Shown: positions 1 to 10,333 of the stretch, piece by piece
Layout of the letters: each line of letters begins with the position of its first letter
Position numbering within the stretch: the stretch's first letter is position 1
Origin: Ponticaulis koreensis DSM 19734
GTDB taxonomy: Bacteria; Pseudomonadota; Alphaproteobacteria; Caulobacterales; Hyphomonadaceae
DNA length: 64,000 nt
Assembly: GCF_000420665.1 (NCBI RefSeq)
Contig: NZ_ATVJ01000003.1
Location: 310,001-374,000 of the forward strand
Direction: 5' to 3'
Notes under the pieces: model-generated
The model's input: only the letters and a program-made list of their open reading frames with translations
Databases searched by the model: none
Told to the model about the DNA's origin: nothing
Translations under genes and position numbers: made by a program

Positions 1-297
1 GCGGGCGACCTGACTGTCATCATGGAAAGCTGCGCCTGTCAGACTGTCCAGAAGGGCTTTGGCAAGATTGTCGAGGTCCATGATTGGCGGGTCGCCGGTG
101 AATTCCATCACGATATGGACTTCATAATCGCCGTATCCAGGACGAACTCGGGTGAAGTCCTTGCGGAAGAAATCCTTGAACAGCGGCTTATAGTATTTGG
201 CCTGAGTGGTGATGCCATTGCACTTGGCTTCCAGTGTGCCGTCATCGAGAATCCGCGCGCGGACTTTCCCTTTTCCGATCCATTCCGGTTCGCTCAT
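1..297 (-). CDS. RusA-like endodeoxyribonuclease, 3' part cut by window edge
   Basis: The visible 99 codons start [10 protein letters not shown] and run off the left edge. The stretch around residues 74-97 carries the pattern [14 protein letters not shown] followed by DD, which is the Asp-rich metal-binding core of the RusA Holliday-junction resolvase family (D-x-DN-x3-K, then paired acidic residues). RusA enzymes cut branched DNA and are often prophage-borne, but no other phage gene is visible beside this one. The ATG has only a weak upstream GA-rich stretch (GAGAGGG about 10 bases before it). Function is inferred from the motif; the protein is incomplete. Confidence 0.75.
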   Translation of the reverse strand, partial: MSEPEWIGKGKVRARILDDGTLEAKCNGITTQAKYYKPLFKDFFRKDFTRVRPGYGDYEVHIVMEFTGDPPIMDLDNLAKALLDSLTGAAFHDDSQVAR

Positions 298-418
298 GCG
301 TGCACATTCCCTCTCACTGGTTTGTGCATACAGGGCTTTAGGTCGCACGACCAGCGGCTTGACCTTTGCAGGGCGAAGGCGCGATGTGCGCGGACTGATT
401 TTCTGCCGGAGCGACCCG

Positions 419-754
419 ATGACTGATGTGCCTGCATGCCCGAAATGTGGCTGTGATTATGCCTATGAAGACGGCGCTCTGTTCGTGTGCCCGGAATGCG
501 CGCATGAATGGTCTGACGCCCAGCCAACAGAAGCCGAAGGCCGTGTCTGGCGCGATGCCAATGGTAATATTCTGCAGGATGGCGACACGGTGACTGTCAT
601 CAAAGACCTGAAGGTCAAAGGCGCTTCAAAGCCTGTCAAAGTCGGCACGGTCGTCAAGAATATCCGTCTTGTTGAAGGCGATCATGACATTGATTGTAAG
701 ATTGATGGCTTCGGCGCGATGGGCCTGAAGACGGAGTTCGTCAAAAAAGTCTGA
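419..754 (+). CDS. PhnA/YjdM-type zinc-ribbon protein
   Basis: 111 aa. N-terminal zinc ribbon with two Cys pairs (CPKCGC near residue 7 and CPEC near residue 28), then the typical PhnA C-terminal half with [23 protein letters not shown] and a closing KTEFVKK. Family members are named after the E. coli phn locus, but the phosphonate link is weak and the biochemical role is unsettled. I chose the ATG at 419 because the zinc ribbon begins right after it; an open frame continues upstream with no family similarity. Its TGA abuts the TCA (reverse TGA) of the next convergent gene inside a single TGATCA. Confidence 0.85.
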   Translation: MTDVPACPKCGCDYAYEDGALFVCPECAHEWSDAQPTEAEGRVWRDANGNILQDGDTVTVIKDLKVKGASKPVKVGTVVKNIRLVEGDHDIDCKIDGFGAMGLKTEFVKKV

Positions 755-976
755 TCAGACGGTTTGTGAGGCGGCCGGATCGTGTGGAAGCAGATGGACG
801 GAGTTCCGTTTGAGGCGCTTCTGGCGTGCCATATTTATGACGGATACAATCACTGAAACCAGTGCCGCTTCAACGGCGAACCAGACGAACCTCAGACTTG
901 CCATGCCGCCAGCCGTGCACGCATGTGCGCAGCAGATTGCAGTGTAAAGAGGGCCCGTTTTGTCTGGTTGTTTCAA
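755..976 (-). CDS. Small putative membrane protein, TTG start
   Basis: 73 aa with an unrecognised sequence. A hydrophobic stretch (about residues 26-48, rich in V, A, I, F) followed by RQKRLKR suggests one membrane helix with a positive cytoplasmic side; a second weaker hydrophobic patch with two Cys lies near residues 10-24. The start is TTG, preceded by AAGGAGA at good spacing on the minus strand, which is the main support for the gene. It lies 79 bases downstream of hemH on the same strand, so it may be co-transcribed. No function can be given and it could be a chance frame. Confidence 0.45.
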   Translation of the reverse strand: MKQPDKTGPLYTAICCAHACTAGGMASLRFVWFAVEAALVSVIVSVINMARQKRLKRNSVHLLPHDPAASQTV

Positions 977-1055
977 GATTATTCTCCTTGTTGCAGAGAA
1001 ATAATCCGCGATCGTTCTGAAAGTTCCGAAGAAATTGTATGTGCAAACTGGCTGG

Positions 1056-2075
1056 TTACAGCCAGCCGCCCAGCTCGCGCTTCACCAGTGTTTCCAGAAG
1101 ATCGATCGCAATGTCGGAGTCGTTGAGGCACGGCAGTGACGCAAACTTCTCACCTCCCGCTTCAAGGAAGCTGTCGCGGCCTTCCATGGCGATCTCTTCC
1201 AGTGTTTCAAGACAATCTGATATGAAGGCAGGCGCAGCGACGGCGACTTTCTTCACACCGTCTTCCGGCAGAGCTTCAAGTGTTTTGTCTGTGTATGGCT
1301 GGAGCCATTCCTGCGGCCCGAAGCGGGACTGGAAGGTCGTGCGGATGAAGTTCTCATCCCAGCCCATTTTCTCGCGCACCAGACGCGTCGTCTTGTGGCA
1401 GTGGCAGTGATACGGGTCGCCCTTGTCGAAATAGCTTTTCGGAATGCCGTGATAGGACATGAGCAGCACGTCCGGCTCGAAGTCGAGTTTCGACAGGCTG
1501 TCCTTCAGGGACGCACAGAGCGCGTCGATATAGTTTGGGTCATCATGGAAGGCCGGCGTCGTGCGCAGGGCAGGCTGCCAGCGCAATTTCATGAGGGCTT
1601 TGAAGGTGCGGTCGTTCACGCTGGCGGTTGTTGTTGCCGAGTATTGCGGGTAGAGCGGCACGGTGAGGATGCGTGTGCATCCCTGATCTTTCAACGCGTC
1701 GATCTTCGACTTGATGCTCGGATTTCCGTAATTCATCGCAAAATCGACGATCAACGAGTCAGACCCGATGCGTTGGTTTAACTTTTCGGCCTGTGCGCGG
1801 GTATAGAAGAGAAGCGGCGAGCCATCCTCCATCCAGACTTTCTTGTAAGCGCGACCGGATTTTGACGGGCGGAAGGTCAGGATCGGGCCTTGCAGGATGA
1901 GCTGCCAGATCGGCTGAGGCACCTCAATCACGCGCGGATCGGACAGAAACTCCGACAGATAGCGGCGCATGGAGCCATAGTCCGTGCCGTCCGGTGTGCC
2001 GAGATTGATCAGAAGAACGCCAATCTTGCCCTGCTTTACAGGTGGGTGTCCGGAAGGAAGGTGCATGTCCGCCAT
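1056..2075 (-). CDS. hemH: Ferrochelatase
   Basis: 339 aa, normal length for bacterial ferrochelatase. It inserts Fe2+ into protoporphyrin IX, the last step of protohaem synthesis, at the inner face of the cytoplasmic membrane. Visible family marks are GVLLINLGTPDG near the N-terminus, SYHGIPKSY with the catalytic His in the middle, CHCHKTTRLV and FQSRFGPQEWLQPYT, then a C-terminal CLETLEEI segment whose Glu residues contribute to metal handling. It stands alone on the minus strand, with a strong-ribosome-site gene diverging from it at 2204. Confidence 0.96.
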   Translation of the reverse strand: MADMHLPSGHPPVKQGKIGVLLINLGTPDGTDYGSMRRYLSEFLSDPRVIEVPQPIWQLILQGPILTFRPSKSGRAYKKVWMEDGSPLLFYTRAQAEKLNQRIGSDSLIVDFAMNYGNPSIKSKIDALKDQGCTRILTVPLYPQYSATTTASVNDRTFKALMKLRWQPALRTTPAFHDDPNYIDALCASLKDSLSKLDFEPDVLLMSYHGIPKSYFDKGDPYHCHCHKTTRLVREKMGWDENFIRTTFQSRFGPQEWLQPYTDKTLEALPEDGVKKVAVAAPAFISDCLETLEEIAMEGRDSFLEAGGEKFASLPCLNDSDIAIDLLETLVKRELGGWL

Positions 2076-2203
2076 GAGAGTTCAGCCCGCTTGATTACGT
2101 TCTCTTGATTTAGGGATTACGCAGGGAACGCAAGGGCGGATGATATTTTCTTTTGCTTTTGATTGGCGCGGCGGTATGCCTGATCACGAAAAGGAGGGAC
2201 TAG

Positions 2204-2605
2204 ATGAAACTTTTGAAGATTGGCGCAATTGCCGCCGGCATGGTCGTCAGTGCGAGCGCCGCTCAGGCGGAGACGATTTATCGCGATCAGATTCAACACA
2301 TTGTGTTGTTCGATCTGGTCGATGACAGCGAGGCTGCCGTCGATGCGCTGGTGAACGGATGCTATGAATATCTGGCTGATATTGATGGCGTGTATGAGAT
2401 CAATGTAGGTGTGCGCCAGGCGGACCGTACAGGCGGCGTAAATGCAACGGACTATGACGTGGCGCTGACGGTCACGCTGGCGGATGAGGCGGCGCATGTT
2501 GCTTATGATGGCGATCCTTCGCACCTTACCTTTGTAGGCTTGTTCCGTGACAACTGGGAAAATGTGCGCGTTCTCGACTCTACGCTGACACATTCGCCTG
2601 AATAG
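2204..2605 (+). CDS. Secreted Dabb (stress-responsive alpha/beta barrel) domain protein
   Basis: 133 aa. The first 23 residues are a Sec signal peptide ending AAQA before ETIY. The mature part starts with QIQHIVLFDL, the first beta strand typical of Dabb domains (dimeric alpha/beta barrels), and continues with a YEINVGVRQADR strand and the DYDVALTVTLAD strand. Dabb proteins are small and functionally diverse; periplasmic versions have no settled role. AGGAGGG precedes the ATG at ideal distance. The 3' end overlaps the convergent MATE gene by 26 bases. Confidence 0.85.
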   Translation: MKLLKIGAIAAGMVVSASAAQAETIYRDQIQHIVLFDLVDDSEAAVDALVNGCYEYLADIDGVYEINVGVRQADRTGGVNATDYDVALTVTLADEAAHVAYDGDPSHLTFVGLFRDNWENVRVLDSTLTHSPE

Positions 2606-3902
2606 GCGTCTCAATCCGACGAACGAGGCCTGGCAGATACGCGCCTAACGATACGGCGCGTATCGCATACATCCCCAGAAACGCTGCCCAGACGCCGGTG
2701 TTTCCGAAATGCCCGCGTAAAATGATATCGCTCGCTACATAAAGAATTGTCGTGATGACGGCTGCATTGCGCAGCGCTTTGCCCTGCGTTGCGCCAAGGA
2801 AGAAACCGTCCAGCTGCCAGCACGGAATGCCGATGAACGGGATGACCGCGCAGAAGGGCAGGAAGGCGAGCGCGACGGAGCGGGCTTCAGGATCATTCAC
2901 AAAGCTGGTGATGATCCAGCCGCCGCCGAAATAGTAAAGCGCGGAGATAATTGCCCCGCTCAGGAGCGCGAGTTCTGTCGTGACGCGCATGGCGCGGACA
3001 AGCCGTTTACGGTTCCGATTGCCATAGGCCTCACCGATCTCTTTCTCGGCGACGAAGGCAAAGCCATCGAGAATGAAGGCGGCGACATTCACGAACTGCA
3101 GCAGAATCTCATTGCCTGCCAGAATAGCTGTGCCTTGCGTGGCGCCTGAATTCACAAACCAGGCGAATGTGAAGAGGAGCGCGAGCGTACGGATGAGCAC
3201 GTCACGATTGGCGTTGAAAAGCGCGATCAGCCGCGCTTTGTCAAACAGGTTGGCAGAGCGTGAGAGGCCCGCTTTCACAACGAACAAACCAAAAGCGAGC
3301 GCCACCCATTCAGCTATCGCCGTGCCTGCACCAATGCCGGCAGGCCCCCAGTCGAGGCCTGCAACAAACCAGACATCCAGCACGCCGTTGACGCCGTTCA
3401 TAACGATTTGAAAAGCGAGCAGCCAGCCCGTGCGCCCTGTACCGAGCAGCCATCCGGTAATGCCATATCCCATCAGCACCGCTGGTGCGCCCCAGATACG
3501 CGCATCCCAATAGGAGAGCGCGAGCGACTTCACATCGTCACTCGCGGCAAAAGGCGTAAATACCAGCTGGCGAAGCAGAGGCGAGAGGCAGAGAATAATG
3601 AGCCCCATGCCGCCGCCCACAAGCAAAGCACGCTGGAGCAGGGCATTCACTTCGGCAGTATCGGATGCCCCATTGGCCTGCGCGGTGAGACCTGTCGTCG
3701 ACATGCGCAGAAAGCCGAATGCCCAATAGAGAAAGTTCATGGCCACTGCGGCGACGCCTACAGCACCAAGCTCTACTTTGTCTCCGGTAAGGCCCATGAC
3801 GGCGGTATCGACGACGCCCGTTGATGCGGTCGCGGCCTGCGCGAGCATGACCGGCACGGCGAGTGCGATAACTTTAGAACGGGTGAGTGTGCTCGACGTC
3901 AT
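2580..3902 (-). CDS. MATE-family efflux transporter (DinF-like)
   Basis: 440 aa with about twelve hydrophobic segments in two similar halves. The start region (IALAVPVMLAQAATASTGVVDTAVMG) has the pattern of the first MATE helix, with the family's conserved V-D-T-A-V-MG motif. MATE proteins export cationic compounds in exchange for Na+ or H+; the closest subgroup by eye is DinF. It follows the tyrosine phosphatase gene on the same strand after 49 bases, so the two may share a transcript. Substrate cannot be told from sequence. Confidence 0.92.
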   Translation of the reverse strand: MTSSTLTRSKVIALAVPVMLAQAATASTGVVDTAVMGLTGDKVELGAVGVAAVAMNFLYWAFGFLRMSTTGLTAQANGASDTAEVNALLQRALLVGGGMGLIILCLSPLLRQLVFTPFAASDDVKSLALSYWDARIWGAPAVLMGYGITGWLLGTGRTGWLLAFQIVMNGVNGVLDVWFVAGLDWGPAGIGAGTAIAEWVALAFGLFVVKAGLSRSANLFDKARLIALFNANRDVLIRTLALLFTFAWFVNSGATQGTAILAGNEILLQFVNVAAFILDGFAFVAEKEIGEAYGNRNRKRLVRAMRVTTELALLSGAIISALYYFGGGWIITSFVNDPEARSVALAFLPFCAVIPFIGIPCWQLDGFFLGATQGKALRNAAVITTILYVASDIILRGHFGNTGVWAAFLGMYAIRAVSLGAYLPGLVRRIETPIQANVSA

Positions 3903-3951
3903 CCAAGCGGCTTAGGCGAGGGACGCGTCATTGGCAATTCGGGCGAGGTGT

Positions 3952-4422
3952 TTAAGCCGCGGCCGGAGACGCTTCGAGTGTCGCAAGCAGACGGCGCGCT
4001 GTGTCTTCGATCAGTTCCAGCACTTCATCGAATGTGCGGGTGAAATACGGGTCTGGCATCTCACGGAGCGGCTGTTCGGGCGCATAGTCCAGGAACAGCT
4101 TCACGGGTGTGTTGTTGCCAGCAGGACGTTGCTTCTCGATCTTTTTACGATTGTCCTCATCCATAGCGAGAATGAGGTCGAATTTTTCGAAGTCTTCCGG
4201 CTTGAATAAACGGGCACGCAGGCCGTTGATGTTGTATCCGTGAGAGAGGGCTGCAGCGCGCATCGGGGCGTAGGGATGTTCACCGATATGCCAGCCGGAT
4301 GTGCCCGCGCTGTCTATCCTGAGTGAAAGTCCCATCTTCTCGCATTGTTGTTTTGCTATGCCTTCTGCAGCAGCAGAGCGACAGATATTACCAAGACAAA
4401 CGAACAGGACTGAGCCGACCAT
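3952..4422 (-). CDS. Low-molecular-weight protein tyrosine phosphatase
   Basis: 156 aa. The phosphate-binding loop CLGNICRS lies at residues 9-16 (C-x5-R, nucleophile Cys9, Arg15), and the general-acid loop DPYF has Asp124. Both are intact, so the enzyme should be active on phosphotyrosine or similar low-molecular-weight substrates; arsenate reductases of the same fold are an alternative, but the DPYF loop fits the phosphatase group. It precedes the MATE gene on the minus strand. No tyrosine kinase gene is in the window. Confidence 0.93.
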   Translation of the reverse strand: MVGSVLFVCLGNICRSAAAEGIAKQQCEKMGLSLRIDSAGTSGWHIGEHPYAPMRAAALSHGYNINGLRARLFKPEDFEKFDLILAMDEDNRKKIEKQRPAGNNTPVKLFLDYAPEQPLREMPDPYFTRTFDEVLELIEDTARRLLATLEASPAAA

Positions 4423-5805
<1,383 letters not shown>

Positions 5806-5831
5806 GCGCAGTAGCGAAATTCAATTCAAAG

Positions 5832-5860
5832 AAACGGCAGGCGAAAGTCTGCCGTTTTTT
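5832..5860 (+). terminator. Intrinsic terminator after asd
   Basis: A perfect 9-base stem, AAACGGCAG and CTGCCGTTT, closes an 8-base loop and runs into six T residues. It lies 27 bases after the asd stop. Confidence 0.9.
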
Positions 5861-5928
5861 ATTCGTCCGAGGGCTGTATTTCGCCACCGGTATAGCTATC
5901 TTCGCGGCACGTATTTCAGGAGAGTTTC

Positions 5929-7062
5929 ATGACGTTTTACAAAGCCGTTTCCGCTCTGGTCCTCAGTGCTGCGCTGGCTGCCTGTAACGGATCTTCGTCT
6001 GGAACAGGACAGGGGGAAGCGACCATGGTTGAACTGCCAGAACCGCAGACGGTGGAAGAACGGTTTGCCACGCTCGCGCTCGAGTGTGTGCATCGCCCGT
6101 ACCCGAACAAGATTTCCCATGTCATGACGTCTGATGAAGACATCGCCACGCCGCGTGAGATGACGCCAGCCTTCTATGGTTGTTTTGACTGGCACTCGGC
6201 GGTTCACGGCCATTGGCTTCTGACGCGTATTCTGCGCACCCAGCCGGACAGTGAGTTTGCCGCGCCGATCCGTGAAGCTCTGGCGCAGTCTTTCACAGCA
6301 GAGAATTTGGCCGGTGAGCTGGAGTATTATTCGCACCCGGATCGCGGCGGCTTTGAACGCCCGTATGGCATTGCCTGGTATTTGCAGCTCGTTGCCGAAC
6401 TTGAAGAGAGTGAAGATCCGCAGCTGGCCGAATGGCGTGAAACGTTGCGCCCGCTGGAAGATGCAATCGTCGAGCGCTTCTCTGCATGGCTGCCAAATCT
6501 CGCTTATCCCGTGCGTCTCGGCACGCATAACCAGTCCGCCTTTGCGCTCGGTCTGATGCTGGATTACGCGCGCACCGTTGGCAACACGGAGCTTGAAACG
6601 CTGATCGTTGAAAAGTCGACCGACTTCTTCAGCGAGGATCGCAACTGTCCGATTGGCTATGAGCCGTCTGGTGAGGACTTTCTGTCGCCATGTCTGATGG
6701 AAGCCGACCTGATGCGCCGTATCATGCCGCGCGGCCAGTTCGCAGCGTGGCTAGGAAGCTTCCTGCCGGAAATTCCGCTCGACGGTGCAGGCGACTGGCT
6801 GGAGCCTGGTGTGGTGCTGGATGCGTCTGATGGCAAGCTCGTGCATCTGGATGGGGTAAACCTCTCGCGCGCCTGGGCGCTGGAAGGCATCGCGTCCGCG
6901 CTGAGCGAGGATGACCCGCGTATCGCGGCGCTTCAGGCTGCCGCTGACATACACAAAGAAGTCGGCATCGCATCGGTGTCTGACGAGCACTATTCCGGCA
7001 GTCACTGGCTGGCGAGCTTTGCGACTTACCTGGCCACGCGCCGCGGTATCGCAGCAGAGTAA
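5929..7062 (+). CDS. DUF2891 lipoprotein
   Basis: 377 aa. The first 19 residues are a lipoprotein signal with lipobox LAAC, so the protein should be lipid-anchored in the periplasm or outer membrane. The mature part matches DUF2891 by pattern: FYGCFDWHSAVHGHW near residue 82, GGFERPYGIAWYL, and LGTHNQSAFALGLMLDYAR, arranged as an alpha/alpha-toroid-like helical repeat. The fold suggests a glycan-active or glycan-binding protein, but no activity is established. Its TAA shares a base with the ATG of the pseudouridine synthase (TAATG), so the two genes are translationally coupled. Confidence 0.85.
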   Translation: MTFYKAVSALVLSAALAACNGSSSGTGQGEATMVELPEPQTVEERFATLALECVHRPYPNKISHVMTSDEDIATPREMTPAFYGCFDWHSAVHGHWLLTRILRTQPDSEFAAPIREALAQSFTAENLAGELEYYSHPDRGGFERPYGIAWYLQLVAELEESEDPQLAEWRETLRPLEDAIVERFSAWLPNLAYPVRLGTHNQSAFALGLMLDYARTVGNTELETLIVEKSTDFFSEDRNCPIGYEPSGEDFLSPCLMEADLMRRIMPRGQFAAWLGSFLPEIPLDGAGDWLEPGVVLDASDGKLVHLDGVNLSRAWALEGIASALSEDDPRIAALQAAADIHKEVGIASVSDEHYSGSHWLASFATYLATRRGIAAE

Positions 7063-7766
7063 TGCCTGACCCGTGGAATAATCCGATTGATGATTATGTG
7101 CCGCCGGAAAACCAGCGGCCGTTTAAATACAATCCGCCGGATGTGCCACTGGACGTCGTCTATGAAGATGATGCTGTATTAGTGCTCAACAAACCTTACG
7201 GGCTGCTCTCGGTGCAGGGCAAACCTCTGCATCATAAGGACTGCCTCGAGTTTCGGGTGAAGGATGCCTATCCGGAGGCGACAGCGGTGCACCGGCTGGA
7301 CCATTCCACGTCGGGCCTCATCCTGTTTGCGGGAACTGAAGCGCTCAAATCTCTCATCTCGCGCCAGTTTCAGGAGCGGACAGTGAAGAAAGTGTATCGG
7401 GCGCGCGTCTGGGGCGAGGTCACCGAGGAAGAGGGCGTGATTGACGTGCCACTTCGCAAAAACTGGGAAGATAGCCCGCGCCAGATGGTCTGCTATGAGC
7501 GGGGCAAACGGGCCGTCACGCGCTGGAAAGTGTTGGAACGGGGCGGGGGCGCGACTTTGCTGGAGCTATATCCGGAGACGGGGCGCACGCATCAGCTGCG
7601 CCTGCACACGCTCCACATCGGGCACCCGATCTTGGGCGACGAGCTTTACGCGCCAGACCCGGCCTATGAGGCGGCACCGCGTTTGCTGCTCCATGCCACC
7701 GAGCTCTCATTCGAGCATCCGGAAACAGGCGAGACGGTGAGCTTCAGGTCCGAGCCTGATTTCTGA
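7062..7766 (+). CDS. RluA-family pseudouridine synthase
   Basis: 234 aa. The RluA motif HRLDHSTSG holds the catalytic Asp80, followed by GLILFA, the RTVKKVYRA strand and the GRTHQLRLH motif near the C-terminus. These enzymes isomerise uridine to pseudouridine in rRNA and/or tRNA; without an N-terminal S4 domain this is closest to RluA, which acts on 23S rRNA and tRNA anticodon arms. The precise target is not readable from sequence. It is coupled to the upstream lipoprotein gene by a one-base overlap. Confidence 0.92.
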   Translation: MPDPWNNPIDDYVPPENQRPFKYNPPDVPLDVVYEDDAVLVLNKPYGLLSVQGKPLHHKDCLEFRVKDAYPEATAVHRLDHSTSGLILFAGTEALKSLISRQFQERTVKKVYRARVWGEVTEEEGVIDVPLRKNWEDSPRQMVCYERGKRAVTRWKVLERGGGATLLELYPETGRTHQLRLHTLHIGHPILGDELYAPDPAYEAAPRLLLHATELSFEHPETGETVSFRSEPDF

Positions 7767-7767
7767 T

Positions 7768-7800
7768 ATGAAAAAGCCGGGGCGAACCCCGGCTTTTCAT
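7768..7800. terminator. Bidirectional intrinsic terminator
   Basis: AGCCGGGG and CCCCGGCT pair around a CGAA tetraloop, extended by flanking A- and T-runs so that both strands have a U-tract. It serves the pseudouridine synthase on the plus strand and the small minus-strand gene that ends at 7802. Confidence 0.88.
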
Positions 7801-7801
7801 C

Positions 7802-7984
7802 TTACTTCTTACCAGCAGCGGCTGCGGCGCGCTTGGCGTCCATAGCCTTTTTGTGCTCGGAGGCTTTCGTGAATTCTTCGAACTCGCGTGCCTCTTTAGC
7901 TGCGGCAGCTTTTTTCGCTTCAGCCGCGCGGCGGATTTGCTCCTGTTCCTCAGGGCTGAGCTGTGGTGGCGTTGGCTTGTTCAT
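7802..7984 (-). CDS. Small Ala/Lys/Glu-rich protein of unknown function
   Basis: 60 aa starting MNKPTPPQLSPEEQEQ, then an uninterrupted helix-forming, highly charged stretch (EAKKAAAAKEAREFEEF) and a KK end. It looks like one long amphipathic or coiled helix and is soluble. GGAGG lies upstream of the chosen ATG; a longer frame with 24 more residues is open but has no ribosome site. It lies 84 bases downstream of the CsbD gene on the same strand, suggesting a shared stress-related transcript. I do not recognise a named family. Confidence 0.7.
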   Translation of the reverse strand: MNKPTPPQLSPEEQEQIRRAAEAKKAAAAKEAREFEEFTKASEHKKAMDAKRAAAAAGKK

Positions 7985-8068
7985 ACTAGGTCCCTCCGTA
8001 TCAGTGTCTTTAGTGTGCGCCCTATTTGGCCGGTTGGCCAGAGCAGGGTGGATCAAAGGAGGTAAGTG

Positions 8069-8248
8069 TTACTTAGTGGCGTCCTTCACGGCATCTTTGA
8101 CATCACCGCCTACTTTACGGGCTTTGCCTTCTGCCTGATCAACTTCGCCTTCGGCTTCCAGTTTCTTGTTGTCTGTCGCTTTACCGGCAGCTTCCTTTAC
8201 CTTGCCTTCGGCTTCCTTGGCTGCGCCTTTCAGATGTTCTTTATCCAT
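8069..8248 (-). CDS. CsbD-family stress protein
   Basis: 59 aa, below many gene-calling length limits. It starts [20 protein letters not shown] and repeats the 11-residue-like pattern G-K-A-x-x-x-x-x-x-A-E-G with a closing [11 protein letters not shown], the standard make-up of CsbD proteins, which are hydrophilic, Ala/Lys/Glu-rich and induced by general stress in several bacteria. AAGGA precedes the ATG. Molecular function of the family is unknown. It diverges from fumC. Confidence 0.85.
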   Translation of the reverse strand: MDKEHLKGAAKEAEGKVKEAAGKATDNKKLEAEGEVDQAEGKARKVGGDVKDAVKDATK

Positions 8249-8393
8249 TGTGTCTGTCCTTTCTTTCTACACAGAACCAACAAGGCGGAGCGCGGGAAGT
8301 TCCGTCACTTCGACGTTTTTCCACTGGCCAGCCCCATCAGGCCGCGCTAAGCAGCGCGCACGAATTCATCCACAGGCTGAGAGGAGCAAACCT

Positions 8394-9806
8394 ATGGGAT
8401 TGTTTGGCGGCAAATCAGATAAAATGCGCACAGAGACGGACAGCTTTGGTCCATTGGAAGTTCCGGAAGACAAACTCTTCGGGGCACAGACAGCGCGCTC
8501 TCTGATCAACTTTCCTATCGGTGAAGAGAAAATGCCAGCGCCGGTCATTCGCGCACTTGGCATCATCAAACGCTCAGCGGCGCTCGCGAACAAGAAGCTC
8601 GACAATATCGAGCCGGAGATTGCAGACGCTATCGTGAAGGCGGCTTCTGAAGTTGCCGAGAACAAGCTGGATGATCACTTCCCGCTCTCTATCTGGCAGA
8701 CGGGTTCTGGTACGCAGTCCAACATGAACTCTAACGAGGTCATCTCAAACCGTGCGATCCAGATCATGGGTGGTACGGTTGGTTCTAAAGACCCTGTTCA
8801 CCCGAACGACCACTGTAACCGTTCACAGTCGTCTAACGACACGTTCCCGACAGCGATGCACATCTCTGCGGCTGAAGAAATCCATCACCGTCTTCTGCCT
8901 GCGCTGCAATACATGCGCAACGCGCTGAACGATAAAGCTGAAGCGTTCAAAGACATTATCAAGATCGGTCGTACGCACACCCAGGATGCGACACCTCTGA
9001 CACTCGGTCAGGAGTTTTCAGGCTATGTGGCGCAGATGGACCTTGGCATTAAGCGCGTACAGGAAGGCCTTGAGCACCTTTGGCCACTCGCGCAGGGAGG
9101 TACGGCTGTTGGTACAGGCATCAACGCGAAAGTCGGTTTTGCTGAAGCTTTTGCTGAAGAAGTTGCTGCCTACACTGAGTTGCCATTCGTAACAGCACCA
9201 AACAAGTTCGAAGCGCTCGCGGCACATGATGCGTTCGTTTATGCGCACGGCGCGCTGAACACGGTTGCAGCGTCTCTCTTCAAGATTGCGAACGACATTC
9301 GTCTTCTGGGCTCTGGTCCACGTTCAGGTCTCGGGGAGCTAGCGCTGCCAGAGAACGAGCCTGGTTCTTCCATTATGCCGGGCAAGGTGAACCCGACACA
9401 GTGTGAAGCGATGACTATGGTCTGCACGCAGGTTATGGGCAACAACACGACGATGACGGTTGCCGGCTCACAAGGTCATTTCGAGCTGAACGTTTATAAG
9501 CCGGTTATGGCTTACAACATGATCCAGTCTGTTCGCCTGATCTCTGATGCGTGTAAGTCTTTCACTGACAAATGTGTCGTTGGCATTGAAGCGCGAGAAG
9601 ACAATATCGCTGATCTGATGAACCGCTCTCTCATGCTGGTGACTGCGCTCAACCCGCACATCGGCTATGACAATGCTACGAAGATTGCGAAGAAAGCTCA
9701 CAAAGAGGGCACAACTCTCAAAGAAGCTGCGATCGCGCTCGACCTGCTGACATCTGAGCAGTTCGACGAGTGGGTTGTTCCTGCGAATATGATCAAGCCG
9801 AGCTAG
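8394..9806 (+). CDS. fumC: Fumarate hydratase class II
   Basis: 470 aa. Reversible hydration of fumarate to malate in the TCA cycle, as a cytosolic homotetramer without iron-sulfur cluster. Marks are [12 protein letters not shown], the [16 protein letters not shown] segment with catalytic His, and the superfamily signature [11 protein letters not shown] starting near residue 324. The ATG at 8394 has GAGGAG upstream and starts a short extra N-terminus ([11 protein letters not shown]) before the conserved RTETDSFG; the frame is open for 76 codons further up but that part overlaps the divergent CsbD gene. Confidence 0.96.
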   Translation: MGLFGGKSDKMRTETDSFGPLEVPEDKLFGAQTARSLINFPIGEEKMPAPVIRALGIIKRSAALANKKLDNIEPEIADAIVKAASEVAENKLDDHFPLSIWQTGSGTQSNMNSNEVISNRAIQIMGGTVGSKDPVHPNDHCNRSQSSNDTFPTAMHISAAEEIHHRLLPALQYMRNALNDKAEAFKDIIKIGRTHTQDATPLTLGQEFSGYVAQMDLGIKRVQEGLEHLWPLAQGGTAVGTGINAKVGFAEAFAEEVAAYTELPFVTAPNKFEALAAHDAFVYAHGALNTVAASLFKIANDIRLLGSGPRSGLGELALPENEPGSSIMPGKVNPTQCEAMTMVCTQVMGNNTTMTVAGSQGHFELNVYKPVMAYNMIQSVRLISDACKSFTDKCVVGIEAREDNIADLMNRSLMLVTALNPHIGYDNATKIAKKAHKEGTTLKEAAIALDLLTSEQFDEWVVPANMIKPS

Positions 9807-9830
9807 GACCTGGCTTCATCGATTTAAGAG

Positions 9831-9858
9831 AAAGGCGGCTCACTGGGCCGCCTTTTTT
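9831..9858 (+). terminator. Intrinsic terminator after fumC
   Basis: Perfect 9-base stem AAAGGCGGC / GCCGCCTTT with a 7-base loop and a T-run of six. It lies 24 bases after the stop and probably also stops the convergent gene ending at 9863. Confidence 0.88.
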
Positions 9859-9862
9859 GGTT

Positions 9863-10333
9863 TTACTGGTTTTCACCGAAATCCGGACCATTGCCCGTAT
9901 TGGCGGGGCGCTGGGTATAAGTGAGGCGAATGCCGCCGCCATCCGGGTCGCGCCATTCTGCAAACATCTGATGCGGATTCGAAGTCTTTTCGGCTGAGAC
10001 GTGATAGCCGAGCTTCGCCATACGGTCGCGCGCCGTCTGCCACTCTTCCAGATCCCACATGCCAATCTCAAGCATATGTTCGCGCCTCTCAATGTCGGGA
10101 TGGTCAGCAAACTCATTGAGGCAAAGCGACAGGCTTGGCAGGCGGGTATGGTTTAGAAAGGTCTGGCGGCGTCCGTCGCGGCGGGTCGTGCCGACAACCG
10201 CAAAACCGATGCCTTCGCAGTAAAAGCGTTTCGCGGCTTCAGTGTCGGTGATGGCGGTGTGAAGCGTGGCGACGAACTCGTCACGGTCGCGTTGCAGCCC
10301 CTGACTTTCATTCCCGAACCAGACCCTGACCAT
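9863..10333 (-). CDS. VOC/glyoxalase-fold protein
   Basis: 156 aa. It has the two beta-alpha-beta-beta-beta modules of the vicinal oxygen chelate fold: ATLHTAITDTEAAKRFYCEGIGF at the start of the first and LEEWQTARDRMAKLGYHV in the second, with WRDPDGGGIRLTY as the last strand. VOC proteins include metal-dependent dioxygenases, isomerases and resistance proteins; metal ligands cannot be fixed here with confidence, so the substrate is unknown. It stands alone, convergent with fumC. Confidence 0.8.
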   Translation of the reverse strand: MVRVWFGNESQGLQRDRDEFVATLHTAITDTEAAKRFYCEGIGFAVVGTTRRDGRRQTFLNHTRLPSLSLCLNEFADHPDIERREHMLEIGMWDLEEWQTARDRMAKLGYHVSAEKTSNPHQMFAEWRDPDGGGIRLTYTQRPANTGNGPDFGENQ

